64,000 bases of DNA from positions 1 through 64,000 of the forward strand of contig JAIELH010000031.1 of the NCBI GenBank assembly GCA_019753125.1, in the 5' to 3' direction. This DNA comes from Gallionellaceae bacterium. Lineage in GTDB: Bacteria; Pseudomonadota; Gammaproteobacteria; Burkholderiales; Gallionellaceae. The notes under the pieces were generated by a model. That model ran no database searches. It was not told the origin of the DNA and saw only the letters and a program-made list of their open reading frames with translations. Of this stretch, positions 46,032 through 56,084 are shown in pieces. The position numbers and the translations under genes were made by a program. How positions within the stretch are numbered: position 1 is the stretch's first letter; every line of letters begins with the position of its first letter.

Positions 46032-48167
46032 ATGATTGATATTATTTGGGGTTCGGCGAGAGAAAAGCCCGTGTCATCTAAGTCGTTGGCGGATGAACTG
46101 TCTTCGATTGCTGGCCTCTCTGGTTACCTTTACTTAGGTTATCCGGTAATTGGTTCTCCAACGGGACCAATCAAATTTGACGCGTTATTGGTATCGGACA
46201 CAGCCGGTCTGGTTGGCTTTGATCTAGTTGAGGGGACAGAGTTAGGTGATTTCCAGAGCCGACAGGACGATATCGCCTCAATGCTGGATGTGCGCTTAAA
46301 GCCTCATGCGGGCTTGAAGGACAAGCGAGCTCTGAAGTTCGAAATTGGTGTTGTTACCTATGCCCCAGCAAAATCTGTTATCCCTACAGTTGAAGACCCT
46401 TATGTAATTTCGAATCGAAATTCGCTCAAAGAAACCATCAACGCGTTCAAATGGCAATGTGATGATGCGGTTTTCAAGAACCTCCTGGCTGCTATACAGG
46501 TAGTAACTTCAATCCGGGCAGGCAAGCTTAAGCGCGAGCCAAAGAAAAAAGATTCTCGAGGTGCTAGGCTTAAACGAGTAGAAGAATCCATTGCCAACCT
46601 CGATCAACATCAATCGCAAGCTGTCATTGAAACCGTTGAAGGGGTGCAAAGGATTCGTGGATTGGCAGGATCGGGTAAAACGATTGTTCTTGCGTTAAAG
46701 GTGGCATACCTGCATACACAAAATCCGGAGTGGCGTATCGCTGTTACATTTAATACGCGATCCCTGAAAGAACAGTTTAAGAGATTAATTAATAATTTCA
46801 CTATTGAGCAGACTGGCGCAGAGCCAGACTGGGAAAACATTGATATATTGAACGCTTGGGGGGCTCCTGGCGATAGCGAGCGCGAGGGTATTTATCACAA
46901 ATACTGTCGCACTCAGGAAATTGGCTTTTACGACTTCTCATCGGCAAAACTTAAATTCGGCGACGGCAAAGAGTTTTCCGGTGCATGCGGCGAAGCTATC
47001 AAGGCAAAACAAAGTGTGACCCAAGTCTATGACTTATTGTTAGTTGATGAAGCACAGGATTTGCCTGCTGAATTCTTGCGGCTGTGTTTTGGCTTCCTTA
47101 AAGAGCCAAAGCGTTTGGTGTATGCCTACGATGAATTACAGTCTTTAACTGGTTCTTCTGTGTTACCTCCAGAGGAATTATTTGGAGTTGATGCGGAGGG
47201 GAATCCCTACGTTCTACTCAATACAGAGGAAGGAGCCACACCAAAGCAGGACATTATTCTTGAAAAGTGCTACAGAAACTCGCGGCCCTTGCTTGCAACC
47301 GCTCATGCTTTGGGATTTGGAATCTATAGAGAGAAAGGTTTGGTGCAGTTCTTTGATCAGGATAATCTCTGGATAGATGTTGGATATACGGTTGAAGAGG
47401 GCGAGCTACGTGGTGGGGAAAATGTGGTTCTTGCAAGGTCACCAGATAGTTCGCCACTTTTCTTGGAAGAACATTCACCAGTTGATGATTTGATCAAGTT
47501 CCATCGTTTTAACAATACAAAAGAGCAAACGAACTTTCTAGTTGAGTCAATCATTAACGACATCCAGGAAGAAGAGCTAAGGCCTGAAGATATTGTCGTA
47601 ATCAATCCTAATCCGTTAACCACTAAACGAGAGGTTGGGGCGGCTAGAGATCTACTATTTTCAAGATCATCAATCAATAGTGAGTTGGCTGGTGTTAGTA
47701 CCTCGGTAGATGTATTCAGCAAATCGGGTAGTGTGACATTCACGGGCGTATTTCGTGCTAAAGGAAATGAAGCAGGGATGGTGTACATCATCAATGCTGA
47801 TGATTCCTTTGTCGGATGGAATAAGAGTGCAACCGCACTGGAACGCAACCGGCTATTTACTGCGATTACTCGCTCAAAAGCATGGGTTCGGGTATTGGGC
47901 ATTGGGAAGAATATGGACGGCTTGATTGAGGAGTGGGATGCTCTTCGAAAGAACGAATACAAGCTAAAGTTCCGTTATCCGACCAAGGAAGAGAAAATGG
48001 AGTTGCACCTGATTAATAAAGAGCTTGTTGGCGCAAAACGAGGGAAGCACAGAAAGATAAAGGCGCAAAGAGACATGTTGATCGAAGCTGCGGAACGTGG
48101 TGATATTGACGTTGATAGCCTAATTAGCGATCTTCAAAAAATACAGAAGCCTCGCTCTAAAAAATGA
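46032..48167 (+). CDS. SF1 helicase-like ATPase, candidate defence protein
   Basis: The 711-aa product has Walker A GLAGSGKTIVLAL (about residue 215), Walker B LLLVDEAQDLPAEFLRL (about 335) and a C-terminal helicase block ERNRLFTAITRSKAWVRVLG, as in UvrD/Rep-type SF1 ATPases. The first 120 residues (PIKFDALLVSDTAGLVGFDLVEG) recall nuclease-related folds but lack an obvious catalytic Lys. GC is visibly lower than in ettA, pointing to transfer. Its stop overlaps the next gene (ATGA). No family name is certain. Confidence 0.75.
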   Translation: MIDIIWGSAREKPVSSKSLADELSSIAGLSGYLYLGYPVIGSPTGPIKFDALLVSDTAGLVGFDLVEGTELGDFQSRQDDIASMLDVRLKPHAGLKDKRALKFEIGVVTYAPAKSVIPTVEDPYVISNRNSLKETINAFKWQCDDAVFKNLLAAIQVVTSIRAGKLKREPKKKDSRGARLKRVEESIANLDQHQSQAVIETVEGVQRIRGLAGSGKTIVLALKVAYLHTQNPEWRIAVTFNTRSLKEQFKRLINNFTIEQTGAEPDWENIDILNAWGAPGDSEREGIYHKYCRTQEIGFYDFSSAKLKFGDGKEFSGACGEAIKAKQSVTQVYDLLLVDEAQDLPAEFLRLCFGFLKEPKRLVYAYDELQSLTGSSVLPPEELFGVDAEGNPYVLLNTEEGATPKQDIILEKCYRNSRPLLATAHALGFGIYREKGLVQFFDQDNLWIDVGYTVEEGELRGGENVVLARSPDSSPLFLEEHSPVDDLIKFHRFNNTKEQTNFLVESIINDIQEEELRPEDIVVINPNPLTTKREVGAARDLLFSRSSINSELAGVSTSVDVFSKSGSVTFTGVFRAKGNEAGMVYIINADDSFVGWNKSATALERNRLFTAITRSKAWVRVLGIGKNMDGLIEEWDALRKNEYKLKFRYPTKEEKMELHLINKELVGAKRGKHRKIKAQRDMLIEAAERGDIDVDSLISDLQKIQKPRSKK

Positions 48168-48826
48168 CGCTGCAAGGAGTGCGCCAACAGCTACAGGATG
48201 TTTATTCTAGGCTGATATTAACTAATCTGTCCGTCAAGCAGTTTCATCCTAAAGAGCAAATGTTACCTGGGGGTGGGGCCAGTATAGGAAGCACACCTCT
48301 CGGTTCAATTTCGCTTCGAGATGTTTCGTATGAACAGATATACACTGAAATTGAGTCGAAAGACGGCTATCACATAAAACTCCCAGATGGCGGCCTGCTT
48401 ATTTTTCAGTACACATTCGATGGTGGCGGGGTATTAACAAAACACAGGCTGTGCTATTTCCCATCTTTTGTTTTACCAACAGTCGATGAGGCACCTCATC
48501 TGTATGAAAATGATGAGTTGTATGGGGATGTGATTCTGAAAAAACTTGTTCGCTTTCCAATACGCTTTGATTATGACCCTGGAGCCCATAAAGATGTGGT
48601 GCATCCTAAATCTCACTTGACGTTAGGTCAGTACGAAAATTGCCGAATTCCAATTGATGGCGCTGTCAGCCCAAATGCATTTGTAATGTTCTTGCTGAGA
48701 AATTTTTACTCAAATTCGTACCGCAAGAGGAAGAACACATTAGACAAAAAGTCGCACCATATACCGACGATGAGCACCCTAACGATTGAGGAACGAAGAA
48801 TTGCTCACTTTATTACTGGGCGTTAA
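48164..48826 (+). CDS. DUF2290-like protein, partner of the helicase
   Basis: The 220-aa product overlaps the helicase gene by four bases and so is translated with it. The block FDYDPGAHKDVVHPKSHLTLGQYENCRIPIDGAVSP resembles DUF2290 proteins (by memory). The C-terminus FVMFLLRNFYSNSYRKRK is also typical. DUF2290 genes are of unknown function and often occur beside helicase-like genes. AT-rich composition matches its partner. Confidence 0.62.
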   Translation: MTLQGVRQQLQDVYSRLILTNLSVKQFHPKEQMLPGGGASIGSTPLGSISLRDVSYEQIYTEIESKDGYHIKLPDGGLLIFQYTFDGGGVLTKHRLCYFPSFVLPTVDEAPHLYENDELYGDVILKKLVRFPIRFDYDPGAHKDVVHPKSHLTLGQYENCRIPIDGAVSPNAFVMFLLRNFYSNSYRKRKNTLDKKSHHIPTMSTLTIEERRIAHFITGR

Positions 48827-48874
48827 AGTGGAAGCCAAGCTTGAATTAATTTCTGCAATTTCGAACAACATCCA

Positions 48875-49501
48875 ATGCAACTAAACTTCGACCTTATCGC
48901 TAACACCATGCAGCCAGCCTTGCGAGCGGCGCTTGCTGCTGTCGAGGAGTTGGCATCCCAAGGCGGCGGCGAAGCGCGCGGTGCGGTGTTCACGCGCCGC
49001 GAGGTGGTTGATTTCATCCTCGATCTGTCGGGCTACACGCCGGACAAGCCCCTGCATGAGAAGCGATTGCTGGAGCCTTCATTCGGCGGCGGCGATTTTC
49101 TGTTGTCTGCCGTGGAGCGGCTGCTGGCGGCTTGGCGCATTCATGGCGATGGCGGTTCGACGCTCGATGCTTTGAAGAATGCAATTCGCGCGGTGGAATT
49201 GCATCGCGATACCTTTCAGTCTACCCGGCGCGCATTGGTTGAATATTTGACGGCTTCGGATGTCGGTTTGCAAACGGCGAATCGGCTTGCCGATGCTTGG
49301 CTGGTGCAGGACGATTTCCTACTCGTGCCGCTGGATGGCCAATTCGACTATGTGATCGGCAACCCGCCTTATGTGCGGCAAGAGCTGATACCCGAGGCGT
49401 TGATGCGTGCTTCCGAGAAGGCACGCAAATTGGCCGAGCAAACCGGCACTCCTTTTGTCGTGCGCAAACCGGCTTCTGCTGAGAAGCAGAGCAAGAGCTA
49501 A
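48875..49501 (+). pseudogene. Truncated N6-adenine DNA methyltransferase (Eco57I-like) with foreign 3' end
   Basis: The 208-aa ORF keeps the SAM-binding FxGxG region (LLEPSFGGGDFLLSAVERLL) and the catalytic NPPY motif (GNPPYVRQELIPEAL, about residues 163-176). Full enzymes of this type continue for several hundred residues. From about residue 178 the sequence becomes ASEKARKLAEQTGTPFVVRKP, which looks like the tail of an unrelated small antitoxin-like protein. A deletion fusing two genes is the simplest reading. The fragment is high-GC, unlike the preceding pair. Confidence 0.7.
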
Positions 49502-49581
49502 TGGGTTCAGCATCGCAATAAATTCCTACCTGGGCCATCCCCTATAATTCAGGCTTTGTTACTCAACGATTAGAAGACGAC

Positions 49582-49902
49582 ATGGGATTTAACATCACGC
49601 TCCAGCCGGGCAATCACACTTTTACCGCCGAAGCTGGCGAAACCATCATCGAAGCTGCGAAGAAACATGGCCACAACCTGCCGCTCGGTTGCGCCGATGG
49701 CGCATGCGGTTTGTGCAAGGGCAGTGTGCTGCAAGGCACGGTGGATCACGGCAGGTCGACGGTAATTGCTTTGCCTGAGTGGGACAGGGAGGCGGGCCTC
49801 GCCCTGTTCTGCTGCGCCATACCAACATCCGATCTGGTCATCGAACGCCGTGAAATGATCGCCGACTGGAACATAATGGATTGGGATGGCTCGATGGAGT
49901 GA
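49582..49902 (+). CDS. [2Fe-2S] ferredoxin domain, likely truncated reductase
   Basis: The 106-aa product has the plant-type 2Fe-2S ligands GCADGACGLCKG and FCC (CX4CX2C...C). The start MGFNITLQPGNHTFTAEAGET matches the N-terminal domain of CDP-6-deoxyglucoseen reductase-like flavoproteins, about 340 aa long. Here it stops after ERREMIADWNIMDWDGSME; the reductase part is missing and is not found in another frame nearby. It may act alone as a ferredoxin. Confidence 0.78.
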   Translation: MGFNITLQPGNHTFTAEAGETIIEAAKKHGHNLPLGCADGACGLCKGSVLQGTVDHGRSTVIALPEWDREAGLALFCCAIPTSDLVIERREMIADWNIMDWDGSME

Positions 49903-49952
49903 ACCTGAATAATCGGGCTAACGGGGCCAGTACGCAGGATGGGTTGAGCAGC

Positions 49953-49985
49953 GCGATACCCATCGTTGCAATTGTTGGGTATCGC
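49953..49985. repeat. Hairpin repeat GCGATACCCA...TGGGTATCGC
   Basis: A perfect 10-bp inverted repeat around a 13-base loop. The left flank GGATGGGTTGAGC is a widespread intergenic motif next to such hairpins. It lies between the ferredoxin and the polysaccharide cluster. Confidence 0.6.
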
Positions 49986-50085
49986 TACGTTCCACACCAA
50001 CCTGCGACTACGAGGCAGCTTCTATTCAAGGCTAATGAGGTCGGCATCACAATAGCTTTTGCCGATCGAAGTTCGCGTTAACAGC

Positions 50086-50865
50086 TCATATATTCTTCTT
50101 GGCGATTATTTCCATGCAAACGCGATAGCGTTCACTTATGCCATACTTGACAGGTTCAAAACCTGTTTCTCGCAGCAACTTAAACAGCCTGCTCCGGCTG
50201 AAGTTGTGATAATGCTCAATCTCTCCCCAGTAAGGGTTTGCATTGTGTTGATTGAGCGCCTGCCAGACGATGCTTTCCATATTAGGCAGTGAAATGAACA
50301 AGACGCCATCATCAGCGAGCAAGTCGTGCGCTGCCCGCAGGTTTTCCTTCGGATAAGGCATATGCTCCAGGACATCGGCCATGCTTACTACAGAGCATTT
50401 GAAATCCAGAGTCAATTTGGACAGGTATTCACAGTACGACGGAATCCCAAGGGCGGACATTTCATTGACGTTTTCTATCCGGAGGTCAATGCCGACGGGC
50501 TGAAACCCATATTCCTGGGCCGTGAAGAGAAGTGATCCGTTTCCAAAGCCCACATCCAGCCAGTGCCCTTGTGCGGCGTATGGCAAGACCTTTTCTATCA
50601 TTCGTGACGACACATATCGCTGCTGTTCAACATCGTTCCCGACCCGTTGATTTTCATGTGTCTTGCTGAAAATCAATTTGCATGCTTCATCGGTGAAATA
50701 GCCATCCGTGAATACATGCGCACAGTTCGTGCACTGCTTCCAGCGTATTACAGCACTAATTGAGGGGTGATAAAGCGGATGTTTTGAGCAGTCGCCTTTG
50801 GCTGCGTCGATCAAGCTGGGGCAGCCGCATAAAGGGCAATTGCCGAATAGTATACGTCCATTCAT
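50086..50865 (-). CDS. SAM-dependent methyltransferase with N-terminal zinc-ribbon-like Cys motif
   Basis: The 259-aa product has Cys pairs in its N-terminus (NCPLCGCPS, QCTNCAHVF), then the class I SAM fold (WLDVGFGNGSLLFTAQEYG, VSMADVLEHMPYP, LLADDGVLFISLP). It is the last gene of the polysaccharide operon. The substrate is probably a sugar or lipid carrier of the surface glycan, inferred from position. Confidence 0.82.
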   Translation of the reverse strand: MNGRILFGNCPLCGCPSLIDAAKGDCSKHPLYHPSISAVIRWKQCTNCAHVFTDGYFTDEACKLIFSKTHENQRVGNDVEQQRYVSSRMIEKVLPYAAQGHWLDVGFGNGSLLFTAQEYGFQPVGIDLRIENVNEMSALGIPSYCEYLSKLTLDFKCSVVSMADVLEHMPYPKENLRAAHDLLADDGVLFISLPNMESIVWQALNQHNANPYWGEIEHYHNFSRSRLFKLLRETGFEPVKYGISERYRVCMEIIAKKNI

Positions 50866-50919
50866 TGAGTTGTCCTCGCATAAACATGATCAGGTAAAAT
50901 TCAGCAAAATGAAAATTTT

Positions 50920-52404
50920 TCATGTGGCGGGTAATTTTTTGCAAACCAGTATGTGTCTTGTGGCCGGATGTGACTTTTCGCGCCGGACTTCAAATCCGCG
51001 TTTTTCACATAAGGCAACCAATTCGCCCAGTCCGTACCTGCAGAACAATTCCTTATTCTGATAATAAGCCGGAAAGAAGGGCTGCTCATTCTGAATCATC
51101 GGGTCGTTGGTATCGATAAATTCGATGATCATGTATTTTTCACATAAAGGGATTAGCCGATCCAGTACTTGCTCAAAGGTCAAACCAAGACCTAAAACCA
51201 AGTGGTGGATAATGCCTAGCGCAATTACAGCGTCGGAACGCAATCGTTGCGAAGCATTGATTAATACTTTCCTGCCATCGTAAATTGAATAGCGGTCTTG
51301 AGGCAGCTCTGTGAAATTCATTACTAGCGGCAGAATATTGAGCTGATCCTTCTTTACGTTGCCATAAAGAGCCTCAATGCAAGCTTCATCAATATCAAAT
51401 GCAACAACACGTTTCCCCAATTTTTCTGCCATAACTGCAAACCAGCCCGTATTGCACGCCACATCAAGAACCGTATCAATTCCAGGCGTATTCAGGGCGT
51501 TGTAAACAGTTTTCTGTTTGGCGTTCCATTCTTCCGAATAACTCCAGCCGTGATTCTCTCCTTTCAGCTTGTAATAAGTTGAGTAAGCGCTGGCGCTTAC
51601 TCCAAACTCCAGACTTGCCACACATTGATGCATCTCTCGATAGAAACTTGGAATATCTTTTTTTTTCGCAAGGCGCTTCATTGTTTTTTTGATGGCCAAC
51701 CGCGATTTTAATAATCCCAATAGCTTGGCAAGCGTTGATAGACGCCAGCGCAGTTCGGGTATGCACTCCCTCAATGTGATTATTGAGGTCGACGCATTGA
51801 GTGTCGTGTTTTCAATTGCTTTTTTAACAAGAGTACGCTGCCCGAAAGCATAGGCACAGAGGGGGGCGGCAAAATACGGCAGGTACATTCTTTCGAAAAT
51901 CTCTTTAAATACGAAGGCCAGGTGAGTTTCAGCGCTTTCACTCCGAGTCAACTTGTTGGACTGGAGATACTCTTCGGCGAAGAGCGAGTCTCTTGAAACA
52001 ATCGAGGTAAAATCAACAAATATGGGGCGGCCTCTTTCAAAGAGGATATTCCACGGATGAGCATCTTTCAGAAATAATCCCTGGCCAAAAAGCCGTTCCG
52101 ACAACTCCAAATGAAACAATGACGCATCTTTCAGCATGGAAGCGCACCATTCGTTAGGGTATGAAATGCGCGTAATTTTTTTATGCTTCAGAATCAAGGC
52201 GCCACGGGCATCGCCAATGCTGGCGGCAACCTCTCTGTCGGTGCAAACCTCTGTCTGTACAATGTCCTTTATGCCTGCCGCGTTTATGGATTTCAACACA
52301 CCCAAGACAGCATCTTCGTGTTTCAGGCCAACCAAACGATAGACAGCATCACTGGCAATATAAACCGCCCCCTTGTTGTCACAGCTCGCCAACTTCAGCA
52401 TCAC
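50920..52404 (-). CDS. Methyltransferase with N-terminal kinase-like region
   Basis: The 494-aa product has an N-terminal part with GLFLKDAHPWNILFERGRPIFVDFTSI, a pattern like the catalytic loop of aminoglycoside-phosphotransferase-like kinases, and a C-terminal class I SAM domain (TVLDVACNTGWFAVMAEKLGKRVVAFDID, ALGIIHHLVLGLGL). It overlaps the next gene (capsule-type protein) by four bases. Both domains probably act on a glycan. Confidence 0.78.
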   Translation of the reverse strand: MMLKLASCDNKGAVYIASDAVYRLVGLKHEDAVLGVLKSINAAGIKDIVQTEVCTDREVAASIGDARGALILKHKKITRISYPNEWCASMLKDASLFHLELSERLFGQGLFLKDAHPWNILFERGRPIFVDFTSIVSRDSLFAEEYLQSNKLTRSESAETHLAFVFKEIFERMYLPYFAAPLCAYAFGQRTLVKKAIENTTLNASTSIITLRECIPELRWRLSTLAKLLGLLKSRLAIKKTMKRLAKKKDIPSFYREMHQCVASLEFGVSASAYSTYYKLKGENHGWSYSEEWNAKQKTVYNALNTPGIDTVLDVACNTGWFAVMAEKLGKRVVAFDIDEACIEALYGNVKKDQLNILPLVMNFTELPQDRYSIYDGRKVLINASQRLRSDAVIALGIIHHLVLGLGLTFEQVLDRLIPLCEKYMIIEFIDTNDPMIQNEQPFFPAYYQNKELFCRYGLGELVALCEKRGFEVRREKSHPATRHILVCKKLPAT

Positions 52405-54080
52405 GCCCGTACATCCATATTCTCATCCGCAAGCCGCAAGAGCTGCTCATCCATGATGAAGTCTTTTTCATCCATGATTTTTTCACACACAAAATCGATT
52501 GCTGGATCTCGTTTTTCAAGCAGCAAGTCTTTTTTATCAAACTGAAAACTCCACCATTTCGATTGTGGATCTCTTACCACCGAGATTGGGATTTGCCGTT
52601 GAATAAAATAACAATATGCATATCGCCTGGCTAGCTCCCGCTGTTCTTCGTTTAGCGGGGGCAATGAAGAGGTTTTATTAAGCAATTCTCTGTAAGAAGC
52701 TTGCGAACCGGCATCGTAAGTAAAGCCTTTTCTTCCATAATGTGCCTCGCCAGCCAGAATAACGGGTTTACCTTGCAGCGCTGATTCAAGACCTGCAGTG
52801 CCATAGACGGTTATTCCCCCATCAATCATCTGGAAAAAATCCAGGGGGCTTAAATCCTCATCCGCAGGAAGCAACCGCACATGCTCCGGCAATATTGGAA
52901 AATGTTTATTGATCAAACATTCCACGCCGCTGTCTGGATTGTCCCACGCCTCCGCTGGATGTACTTTGATTATCCATTGGACATGGTCGATGTTTTTAAT
53001 CTCATGAATGGTATCAATGACCCACGCGTTAAATGATTCATAAATCATCGGGGCATAATCGCTCACGGTATCCCAATTAATGTGAGTCATGATCCCCCAC
53101 ACAGGCCTTGCAGCATCCAGGCCATATCTACTCCTTATTCGATCTGTCTGCCCCATGTACTCTTTAAAGCGCTTCATATCGAAACTGACATCCTGTTTGT
53201 ACCGGTTCTGCAAGTATCGGTCCAAACGTTTATCTTGATCGCCGGTAAGCGCCAGGCAGCTGCGCTCATTCCATGCAGCATGGCTTATATTATGAAAGTC
53301 GATGTGCAAACCATCCTCCACATGCCGGAAATAAAAACGCGCTGGTAGATATGATGCCATCCATGCCACGACAGGAATTTTCCTTGCCAGCGCCGTATGA
53401 AGCGCAGGCCCCCAATCCACATAAGTGCCGTGCGACATCATAATTCTGGCTGGCGCTATTTGCTTGATCGCGTTTTCTGCAGCTGCAGCACACACCAGTG
53501 CGCTGAATGCATACTCCCGTACAATCGAAAGATCACTGGGAAAGCTATGCCCATGCAAATATCTCAGTACGGCTGATTTCGCATTTTTCCCTACGTTAAT
53601 TTCCCCGTAAAATAATCCCTCAAGATTTCCCCATGTCGTTCCCGCAGCTATTTTTCTTAGCTCCATAGCGGTTTGTTCAGGCACATAATCTCCGATGAAA
53701 GAATATGGTATGGCCATTTCCTCAAGCACTGTAGCGCAATCGCGCTTGCAGGCAGCGCAAGTTTCTTGCCAGCGGCTTATGGGTTGCTTATCTTTTATTT
53801 CTCGCCTGACGCACGCAACAAACACGCCGTCACAAATGACGGCGTGAACGCCAGAGCCGCGAAGTCTGAGCGCTGCCGCAATTGCGCTTTCTACATTGAG
53901 CATAAGCGGCATGCCGCCGGGAACCCAGAATAAAGTCTCGCTGCCCGCTTTTTTTATTTTTTTGCCACGCTTGTATAGCTGCCGCATGGCAACGCGATGA
54001 AAAACTATTTTCTTGTAGCGCTTCAAGCCTGATAAAAACGGCTTGATTTTCCGATGGCAGTTCTGGATTCGTGTTTTCAT
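52401..54080 (-). CDS. Capsule biosynthesis / polysaccharide transferase-like protein
   Basis: The 559-aa product lacks strong membrane segments. Its second half has WIIKVHPAEAWDNPD, DFFQMIDGGITVYGTAGLESALQGKPVILAGEAHYG, the pattern of CMP-Kdo or capsule-type GT-B-like transferases (KpsC/S or polyglycerol transferase families), where TxxSTxxxEA binds the donor. Its exact activity cannot be told. It is in the fucose/GDP-sugar operon. Confidence 0.7.
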   Translation of the reverse strand: MKTRIQNCHRKIKPFLSGLKRYKKIVFHRVAMRQLYKRGKKIKKAGSETLFWVPGGMPLMLNVESAIAAALRLRGSGVHAVICDGVFVACVRREIKDKQPISRWQETCAACKRDCATVLEEMAIPYSFIGDYVPEQTAMELRKIAAGTTWGNLEGLFYGEINVGKNAKSAVLRYLHGHSFPSDLSIVREYAFSALVCAAAAENAIKQIAPARIMMSHGTYVDWGPALHTALARKIPVVAWMASYLPARFYFRHVEDGLHIDFHNISHAAWNERSCLALTGDQDKRLDRYLQNRYKQDVSFDMKRFKEYMGQTDRIRSRYGLDAARPVWGIMTHINWDTVSDYAPMIYESFNAWVIDTIHEIKNIDHVQWIIKVHPAEAWDNPDSGVECLINKHFPILPEHVRLLPADEDLSPLDFFQMIDGGITVYGTAGLESALQGKPVILAGEAHYGRKGFTYDAGSQASYRELLNKTSSLPPLNEEQRELARRYAYCYFIQRQIPISVVRDPQSKWWSFQFDKKDLLLEKRDPAIDFVCEKIMDEKDFIMDEQLLRLADENMDVRA

Positions 54081-54196
54081 GCGGCTCTAGGTTTTTATTG
54101 CGCGATGAGGCAAAACAACAAACTCACTGAGGTGCGAAGCGCTTTTTTGCACCAATAATCCCGCCGCCATGGTATATAAACATGCTGCAACCATCA

Positions 54197-55972
54197 TCAA
54201 ACCAATGCGCCAGTCTTGTTGGGAGCAAGCATTTTTTCTGGGGCGCCCTCTGCGGTCACCTTACCTTTCTCCAGCCGGTACAGCCGGTCGCAGTGTTCGA
54301 CAGTAGATAGCCGATGAGCGACGATCAGTATGGTTTTGCTGCCATGAAGCGTCATAACGGCCTGCATTACACCTTGCTCGCTAGAGGTATCGAGCGCACT
54401 GGTGGCTTCATCCAATACCAGTATGGAGGGGTCATGGTACAGCGCCCGTGCAATGCCAATGCGTTGACGTTGCCCACCCGAAAGCCGGATACCGCGCTCA
54501 CCCACAACAGTTTCGAGCCCTTTCGGCAAACTGGTAACAAATTCTTCCAGTTGGGCGCCCTTGATCGCGCGCCGGACGGCGGCATTATTGATTTCTTCAT
54601 CGGGCAATCCGAAGGCCACGTTGCGCCTGAGCGTGTCGTCGGTAAGGTAAATAGATTGAGGCACATAGCCAATCTGTTTTTGCCATGCGCGCAAGCCTTT
54701 CTGAATATCTTGCCCATCCACTATTACTTGCCCGTTATGGGGAGGCAACAACCCCAATATGACATCCACCAAGGTGCTTTTACCAGAACCGCTGGGGCCG
54801 ATGAAACCTACGGATTCGCCTTTCCGGATGGAGATGGATACGCTGTCAAGCGAAAGGGTTGATGTGCCGGGGTAGGCATAACTAATGTTGGATAAGCGGA
54901 TTTCCGTTTGAAAAGCAGTGTGCGGCGACACATTTCCTTGTTGAATTATGGCGGGCTCAATTGCGATAAATTTGACTTCCTCATACAGCAGATTAACCGA
55001 TGGAAGGCTGTAGCGCATGAACTGCACACCAGACAATATCCGGTTAACTGATGGAATCAACCTGAACGCCGCAGCGGCAAAAAGCCCCAGTGTTGGCACA
55101 ATTCTCTCTGTACCGGCTCCTTGCCCGAGCATGCTTAGCACTAAAAGAGCCAAGCCCGCTACAGCGAGCAGTTCCAACCACAGGCGGGGGAGTTGTTGCA
55201 GAATGGATTGAGACCCGGCCGCCCGAGCTCCTTGAGCGCTGTGCAACTGGAATTGCGCCAGAAAATTGCTTTCTCGGCCAAGCAACTTTACATCTTTGAA
55301 GCCACCCAAACCCTGATACATATGGTGGCTGCGCAAGATGTCATGGTGCTGGCGCGCCACACCCCAGCGGGTAATACGAGCGCGGGTAATGCAATGAAAG
55401 CTCCAAACGGCGGCGCCAAGCAGAAGCGCCACAATTAGCACCCCGATGGGCTCTGCCAGCAGCAACAGGGCGGTTATGCCGAGCAGTGCCATGCCTTCTG
55501 TAAAAACGGACATGCCGCTGTTGATTACCGCGCTGAATACAGCCACCTCCCCGGTAATATTGTGCCCTAGCTGTGCCGAGTTACGCTGCAAATGAAAAGT
55601 ATAGGGCTGGCGCAGGTAAGCGGTAAAGAGCCGTTGTGCAAGTTGCACCTGTATGCCAGATGCAAAGCGCACCTGTCGCCATGCGAGGAAAGCAAGAAAC
55701 AGATTTTTGATGAAATAAATACCAACGAGCCCCAGCATGGAATATATAACCAGTTGGCTTTGGGTGGGGTTGCCCAAGAACTCCAAGAGGGGCTGGATGC
55801 GCGGATAGCGGGTAGCCAAGTCATTTTGACCCATCAGGATCATAACGGGAAAGAGTATGCCAACGCCCAGCATTTCCAGCATCGTGCCGATAACCATAAG
55901 GCATAGCAATATCACCATGCTCTTGCGCTCGGCGTGCGTGAGGATGAAGCGGATTTTTTGAAGGGCGCTCAT
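54197..55972 (-). CDS. ABC exporter, ATPase-permease fusion (MsbA/PglK-like)
   Basis: The 591-aa half-transporter has six hydrophobic segments in the first 320 residues and an ATPase domain with GPSGSGKST, LSGGQRQRIGIARAL and LVLDEATSALD. Such exporters flip lipid-linked glycans across the inner membrane. It lies within the polysaccharide operon, so it most likely exports the fucose-containing unit; this is inference. Confidence 0.9.
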   Translation of the reverse strand: MSALQKIRFILTHAERKSMVILLCLMVIGTMLEMLGVGILFPVMILMGQNDLATRYPRIQPLLEFLGNPTQSQLVIYSMLGLVGIYFIKNLFLAFLAWRQVRFASGIQVQLAQRLFTAYLRQPYTFHLQRNSAQLGHNITGEVAVFSAVINSGMSVFTEGMALLGITALLLLAEPIGVLIVALLLGAAVWSFHCITRARITRWGVARQHHDILRSHHMYQGLGGFKDVKLLGRESNFLAQFQLHSAQGARAAGSQSILQQLPRLWLELLAVAGLALLVLSMLGQGAGTERIVPTLGLFAAAAFRLIPSVNRILSGVQFMRYSLPSVNLLYEEVKFIAIEPAIIQQGNVSPHTAFQTEIRLSNISYAYPGTSTLSLDSVSISIRKGESVGFIGPSGSGKSTLVDVILGLLPPHNGQVIVDGQDIQKGLRAWQKQIGYVPQSIYLTDDTLRRNVAFGLPDEEINNAAVRRAIKGAQLEEFVTSLPKGLETVVGERGIRLSGGQRQRIGIARALYHDPSILVLDEATSALDTSSEQGVMQAVMTLHGSKTILIVAHRLSTVEHCDRLYRLEKGKVTAEGAPEKMLAPNKTGALV

Positions 55973-56084
55973 GTTTTAATGGATGGCCTTACACTGACAT
56001 TACCTTCGGTGAGGCTCAGGGTAGCCTTGGGTTAAGGCGGTGTGAAGAATGTTTGCGGCTCCCCCCTGTGCGCCACTCAACAGA

